Shown in pieces: positions 18,841 to 22,017 of a stretch of DNA of 22,017 nucleotides. Every line of letters starts with the position of its first letter. The first letter of the stretch is position 1. Made by a program: the position numbers and the translations under genes. Source of the stretch: Chara braunii (taxonomy: Eukaryota > Streptophyta > Charophyceae > Charales > Characeae); assembly GCA_003427395.1 (NCBI GenBank), contig BFEA01000632.1, positions 738,028-760,044 on the forward strand. Direction: 5' to 3'. Under the pieces are notes generated by a model. It had not been told where the DNA came from. It did not search any database and worked only from the letters and a program-made list of their open reading frames with translations.

Positions 18841-19100
18841 CTTTGTTGCAGCTTGTTGTCATTCACCAGATGTGTTCACGCGCGGGAAAGAAACACGATA
18901 CTATCAGTATGGATGAAGTGTAGAACTAACAGAAGAAAAAAGTGGTCATCCTCTTTAAGTCCGGGGTTGGCTCCAGCGGTTGCCAGTCAAACGCGTGCCA
19001 TGTTGTTCGTGAATGCTCGAGGGTTGTGGAGACAAAGCTATTTGCTCTTTCGTAGATTTCGGAAAAGTACAAGGATAAGGTATCAGCCATCTCTCTCTTC

Positions 19101-19150
19101 CTCTCGTTCTCTCTCGTTCTCTCTCGTTCTCTCTCGTTCTCCCTCGTTCT
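19101..19150. repeat. 10-bp microsatellite, CTCTCGTTCT x5
   Basis: There are five copies of CTCTCGTTCT with one substitution in the last. Confidence 0.95.
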
Positions 19151-19259
19151 CTCTTTCCTGTGGCGTTCTCCTCGTCGTCGGGATCTGCAATTCAAAACGT
19201 CGAACAATGACCACGGTACCTGTTGTGGCTTTGATACATGGCCCGGCGACCTGCGCAGC

Positions 19260-19325
19260 CTGAACCCGTGGCAACCGCTCAAGTGACTTATCCTGAACCC
19301 GTGGCAACCGCTCAAGTGACTTATC
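19260..19325. repeat. Perfect 33-bp tandem duplication
   Basis: The unit CTGAACCCGTGGCAACCGCT... (19260-19292) is repeated without any change at 19293-19325. Exact identity suggests a recent event or an assembly artefact. Confidence 0.95.
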
Positions 19326-19597
19326 ACGAAGTCGGAACTCTTACAGATTCCGAAATTTGACTGTAGCTTGGTTTGATCAGCGTCTGTTCGACGTGACCAA
19401 AGGATCATTTCGCACAAGAACAGTGATCTAGAAGATCTCGCCGCTGCCTGTCCTACCTTCCATGCCGAGGCAGAGAGGTATGGGCACTCTCAGCAGTAAT
19501 GGCGAATGGGACTGAAGGGGGGACGCGAGAGCGTGATAGAAATTGGCAAAGCACGGGTAGCTGACAAGAATTGCAAGATGAACGGGTGTGAGCAATA

Positions 19598-19840
19598 ACT
19601 GATGTGAATGCGGTAAAAGAATGTAAAAGAACGAACACGCGAGCGAAACAAAGGTATCGAAGATGAGTTCAGCAACGCAGAGGAGGGTGGCTAGGAAGAG
19701 ATGACCAAGGGCAAACGGACTGACGTGAATGCGGTAAAAAGAACGAACAAACGAGCGAAACAAAGCTGTCGAAGATGAGTTGACGACTCACATGGACCAT
19801 AGGTGGCTAGGAGAAAATGACCAGGGGCAAAAAAGAGGGC
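19598..19840. repeat. 121-bp tandem duplication
   Basis: Copies at 19598-19718 and 19719-19840 share ACTGA.GTGAATGCGGTAAAA, AGAACGAAC, CGAGCGAAACAAAG, TCGAAGATGAGTT, GGTGGCTAGGA and ATGACCA.GGGCAAA. They differ by several substitutions and indels. Confidence 0.85.
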
Positions 19841-20172
19841 ATCAGAGAGAAAAGGCGCAGGAGAGAGAAGGTAGGAAGGCCTCCACGGACCATAGCATTT
19901 TTTCTTGGGCAGCGGCGTGATCTTTCGATATACTACGGGTGCCGTGGCATGGATCGTATGGCCATTACGATGACAGGGTAGTCAGCAGTCATTGGGGTGT
20001 TAGACGCAACTACCTACCTGGCACTGCGTGAGGAGGGCTTTCGGTCAGGACGTAGAAGGGCCTCTTTTTCTACCAGTGCCGTGACAAGTAGTGTTCAAGC
20101 ACTGGCCAGCATGCCTCCGAACACGTCTTGACAGATACACGAATTCGTAACATCAGCACGTTTTCTTAGTCA

Positions 20173-20775
20173 CAGCAAATGCGCGCGCCTGCCTTTCCTG
20201 CTCAATCGCCTTCGCCCTTACCCCTTCTCTTCCTTTTTCCCTTTTCGACCTCCCTTTCTCCCTTGTTTTATCATCGTAGGCGCTACCAAGCAAAAACCTG
20301 AGACATGAATATATAGTCGGACTCGATTTAGCAGCACGGCCGTTTCGATAACAGGATGGAAAATGGCATTTGTCAAAGTTTGCGAGACATACAAGAAACG
20401 TCAACACTGCCCTGCTCATCCTCAACTGCTCAACCTCACGCCACGGACGATGCGCAACGTCAACCAAGCGTTATTGGGTGGCGTAAGGTTGAGCAGTTGA
20501 GGAAGAGCAACGCAATGCCGATGTTTCCTCTGTGACAACTCTTATGCAAGCTTTGACAAGAGGCATTTTTCCATCCTGTTATCGAAACGGCTGTCACGCG
20601 AAATGGAGCCTGACTATTCATGTCACAGGTTTTTGCGTGGTAGCGCCTACGATGATCAGATAAGGTAGAAAGGGGGGTCGAAAAAGGGAGAAAGGGGGGT
20701 CGAAAAAGGGAGAAGGAAGAGAGGGAGATGAGAGCGAAGGTGATTGAGTAGGAAGGCAGACGTGCGCATTTGCTG
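20173..20775. repeat. 0.6-kb fold-back inverted repeat
   Basis: The left arm (20173-20444) and right arm (20478-20775) are inverted copies, by eye roughly 75-85% matched, around a 33-nt centre. Perfect stretches include CATCCTGTTATCGAAACGGC, GGTAGCGCCTACGATGAT and AGGTTGAGCAGTTGAGGA-like words. The right arm is longer because of a 22-bp tandem repeat. No target duplication or transposase is visible. It could be a fold-back element or a young hairpin locus. Confidence 0.85.
20668..20711. repeat. 22-bp tandem repeat in the right arm
   Basis: GAAAGGGGGGTCGAAAAAGGGA occurs twice in a row (20668-20689, 20690-20711). The left arm has only one diverged counterpart, so the duplication came after the inverted duplication. 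Confidence 0.9.
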
Positions 20776-21273
20776 GGAAACTGCCGATACACTAATCTCT
20801 CCATAATCCTCCTACTCCAATAGCATTAAGTCTCTCTGCCCAATGGCCATTATCAGAGAAACGCCAAGCGGCCATTATGGGACGTTGAAAACAAATGGGA
20901 GCGTTGCTGAAGTAGGTGGACGAGATGACTTGACGACGGAGTTCAGGAAGGAATCGAGGTAGGGACCAGAGCCAAGGACCTCTGAGAGGTCACTGCCTGT
21001 CAGGACAGCAACACCCGACGGGCTACCTACGTTAGGCGCTGAAAGCAACCACTTGAGCGATGAGATGAACTCTCACGTCTGAGATGTTCAGGAGGAAGCG
21101 GAGACTTCCGCCGCCGGAGATCAGCTTTGGGGAAGCGGGTCACCAAACTCCTGATCAGGGAAGGAGACGTATGATAAGCTCAGCTCTTGAGGCGCGATCG
21201 TCCTCGTACAGAGCAGATCGGGCGGGATCGATCAATTGCGAAATACGACTCAAGACCGTTTTTGTCTCGGTAA
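20776..21273. other. No feature recognised
   Basis: This is noncoding sequence between the fold-back repeat and the CTGGTTTGAT-rich tract. I see no gene, RNA or repeat longer than about 12 bp. Confidence 0.3.
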
Positions 21274-21442
21274 GCTGGTTTGATAAACTGGTACGATTAG
21301 TTTTGATTACCTTGGTTTATAAACTGGTTTGATTGAACAAACTGGTTTGCTTGGCTGGCTTGCTTGGGTGCTTTGCTTAGCCAGTTTGGCTTGCTGTTTT
21401 AATAAAAACAGGTTTGATTAGCTGATTTGATGGACTGGTTCG
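21274..21442. repeat. Degenerate CTGGTTTGAT-type short repeats
   Basis: Variants of CTGGTTTGATT / AAACTGGTTTG / GGCTTGCTTGG recur at irregular short spacing over about 170 bp. Confidence 0.6.
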
Positions 21443-21561
21443 AGATGGCATTGCTCCAGCTGAGGTCGAGGCAAAATTTCCAAAGCGCCCGTCCAATCCT
21501 CCGCAACGCTGAAGGATCGGGCAACGGAGGAAGACAGCGGGCCGATTATCGGAGGCACACT

Positions 21562-21566
<5 letters not shown>

Positions 21567-21638
<72 letters not shown>
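21567..21638. repeat. (AG)n microsatellite
   Basis: A pure AG repeat of about 72 bp. Confidence 0.97.
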
Positions 21639-21640
<2 letters not shown>

Positions 21641-21943
21641 GACGAATGAGCAGCTGCACTCGAGCCAGGATTGGTAACGGACCAGGGCGATCGTGCTGGA
21701 AAGACGAGGATGCAGAAAATCGGCCTCCTCTTCAGAGCCTGAACCATCTGGGGTGTTCATCAAGATCCCCTAGTCTCCATATGTAAGTGCCAAAGACTAC
21801 TGGAGTCCCTTTACATCATGATAGTCAGTATCGAGTATGTGGCCCTTGCAGTTCCACATATTTTTGGGAGACGTCCAGAGAGGGATCCGATGCGATGTGT
21901 ATGCCTCTGCCTGTGTCTAAGGCTTTTGGCACGCCTCCAGGTT

Positions 21944-22017
<74 letters not shown>
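21944..22017. repeat. (AG)n microsatellite at window end
   Basis: An AG repeat with one AA interruption near 21960 runs to the last base of the window, so its full length is unknown. Confidence 0.95.

Larger units (their letters stand above)
16591..22017 (+). other. Probable intron 1 of the bHLH-like gene (to window end)
   Basis: It begins with GTTAGT and carries no recognisable exon. I looked for the WEDG/WEEC-type continuation expected of the domain and did not find it. The 5.4 kb is filled with microsatellites, tandem duplications, a pyrimidine-rich tract and a fold-back repeat, listed separately. An intergenic reading is possible if the exon call is wrong. Confidence 0.4.

Noticed and set aside
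21427-21642. Open frame ending in Arg-Glu repeats over the AG tract
   Set aside because: It is a microsatellite artefact with no conserved upstream sequence.

Overview
The window looks like nuclear DNA of a plant or streptophyte alga. The evidence is a U2 snRNA-like and a U6 snRNA-like sequence of plant type, two families of degenerate L1-like non-LTR retrotransposons (LINEs), very long CT/AG microsatellites, and one plausible host exon that starts a bHLH-MYC_N (LONESOME HIGHWAY-like) protein. A charophyte such as Chara is my guess from overall feel; nothing in the sequence proves it. One N at 15801, inside a long CT tract, marks an assembly uncertainty. There are no prokaryotic genes, operons or CRISPR arrays.

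Layout. (1) 1-4572, plus strand: remains of LINE ORF2 C-termini (family B). A segment of about 0.9 kb is present three times head to tail (1-897, 898-1814, 1815-2831). The third copy runs on into a zf-RVT zinc finger. Copies 1 and 2 instead jump, through a GAGAC microhomology, to sequence like that at 4129-4170. A second family-B fragment, B2, follows at about 2840-4572. (2) 4823-5064, minus strand: a U2 snRNA-like sequence that lacks stem-loop IIa, ends in an A-rich tail and is flanked by an 8-bp direct repeat, so it is probably a processed retropseudogene. (3) 5067 to about 12.35 kb, minus strand: a nearly full-length LINE (family A) with a 25-nt poly(A), 3' UTR, ORF2 (APE endonuclease, RT, zf-RVT) and ORF1 (DUF4283-like region, zinc knuckle, Pro/Gly-rich and acidic linkers). 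ORF1 and ORF2 overlap as ATGA. Both are dead from nonsense codons and frameshifts, although the key catalytic motifs are still readable. (4) 13.6-14.1 kb: a U6 snRNA-like sequence preceded by degenerate U6 3'-end pieces and followed by a 114-bp tandem duplication. (5) 14.1-16.48 kb: noncoding DNA with a perfect 20-bp inverted repeat, a 22-bp repeat and a duplicated block carrying CT microsatellites; it could hold the promoter and leader of the next gene. (6) 16478-16590, plus strand: first coding exon of a bHLH-MYC_N-type gene, ending at a GT splice donor. (7) 16591-22017: probably intron 1 of that gene. It contains a minisatellite, a pyrimidine-rich tract, several exact or near-exact tandem duplications, a 0.6-kb fold-back inverted repeat and AG tracts. 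I found no second exon.

The main theme is retrotransposition. The LINE-A poly(A) end, the U2 copy and its target duplication lie within about 10 bp of each other, which fits LINE machinery mobilising a spliceosomal RNA into or beside its own insertion. I see no intact novel enzymatic system. The most unusual items are the LINE/U2 junction, the U2 lacking stem IIa, the U6 with an altered ACAGAGA region, the LINE-A ORF1 architecture and the fold-back repeat in the putative intron.
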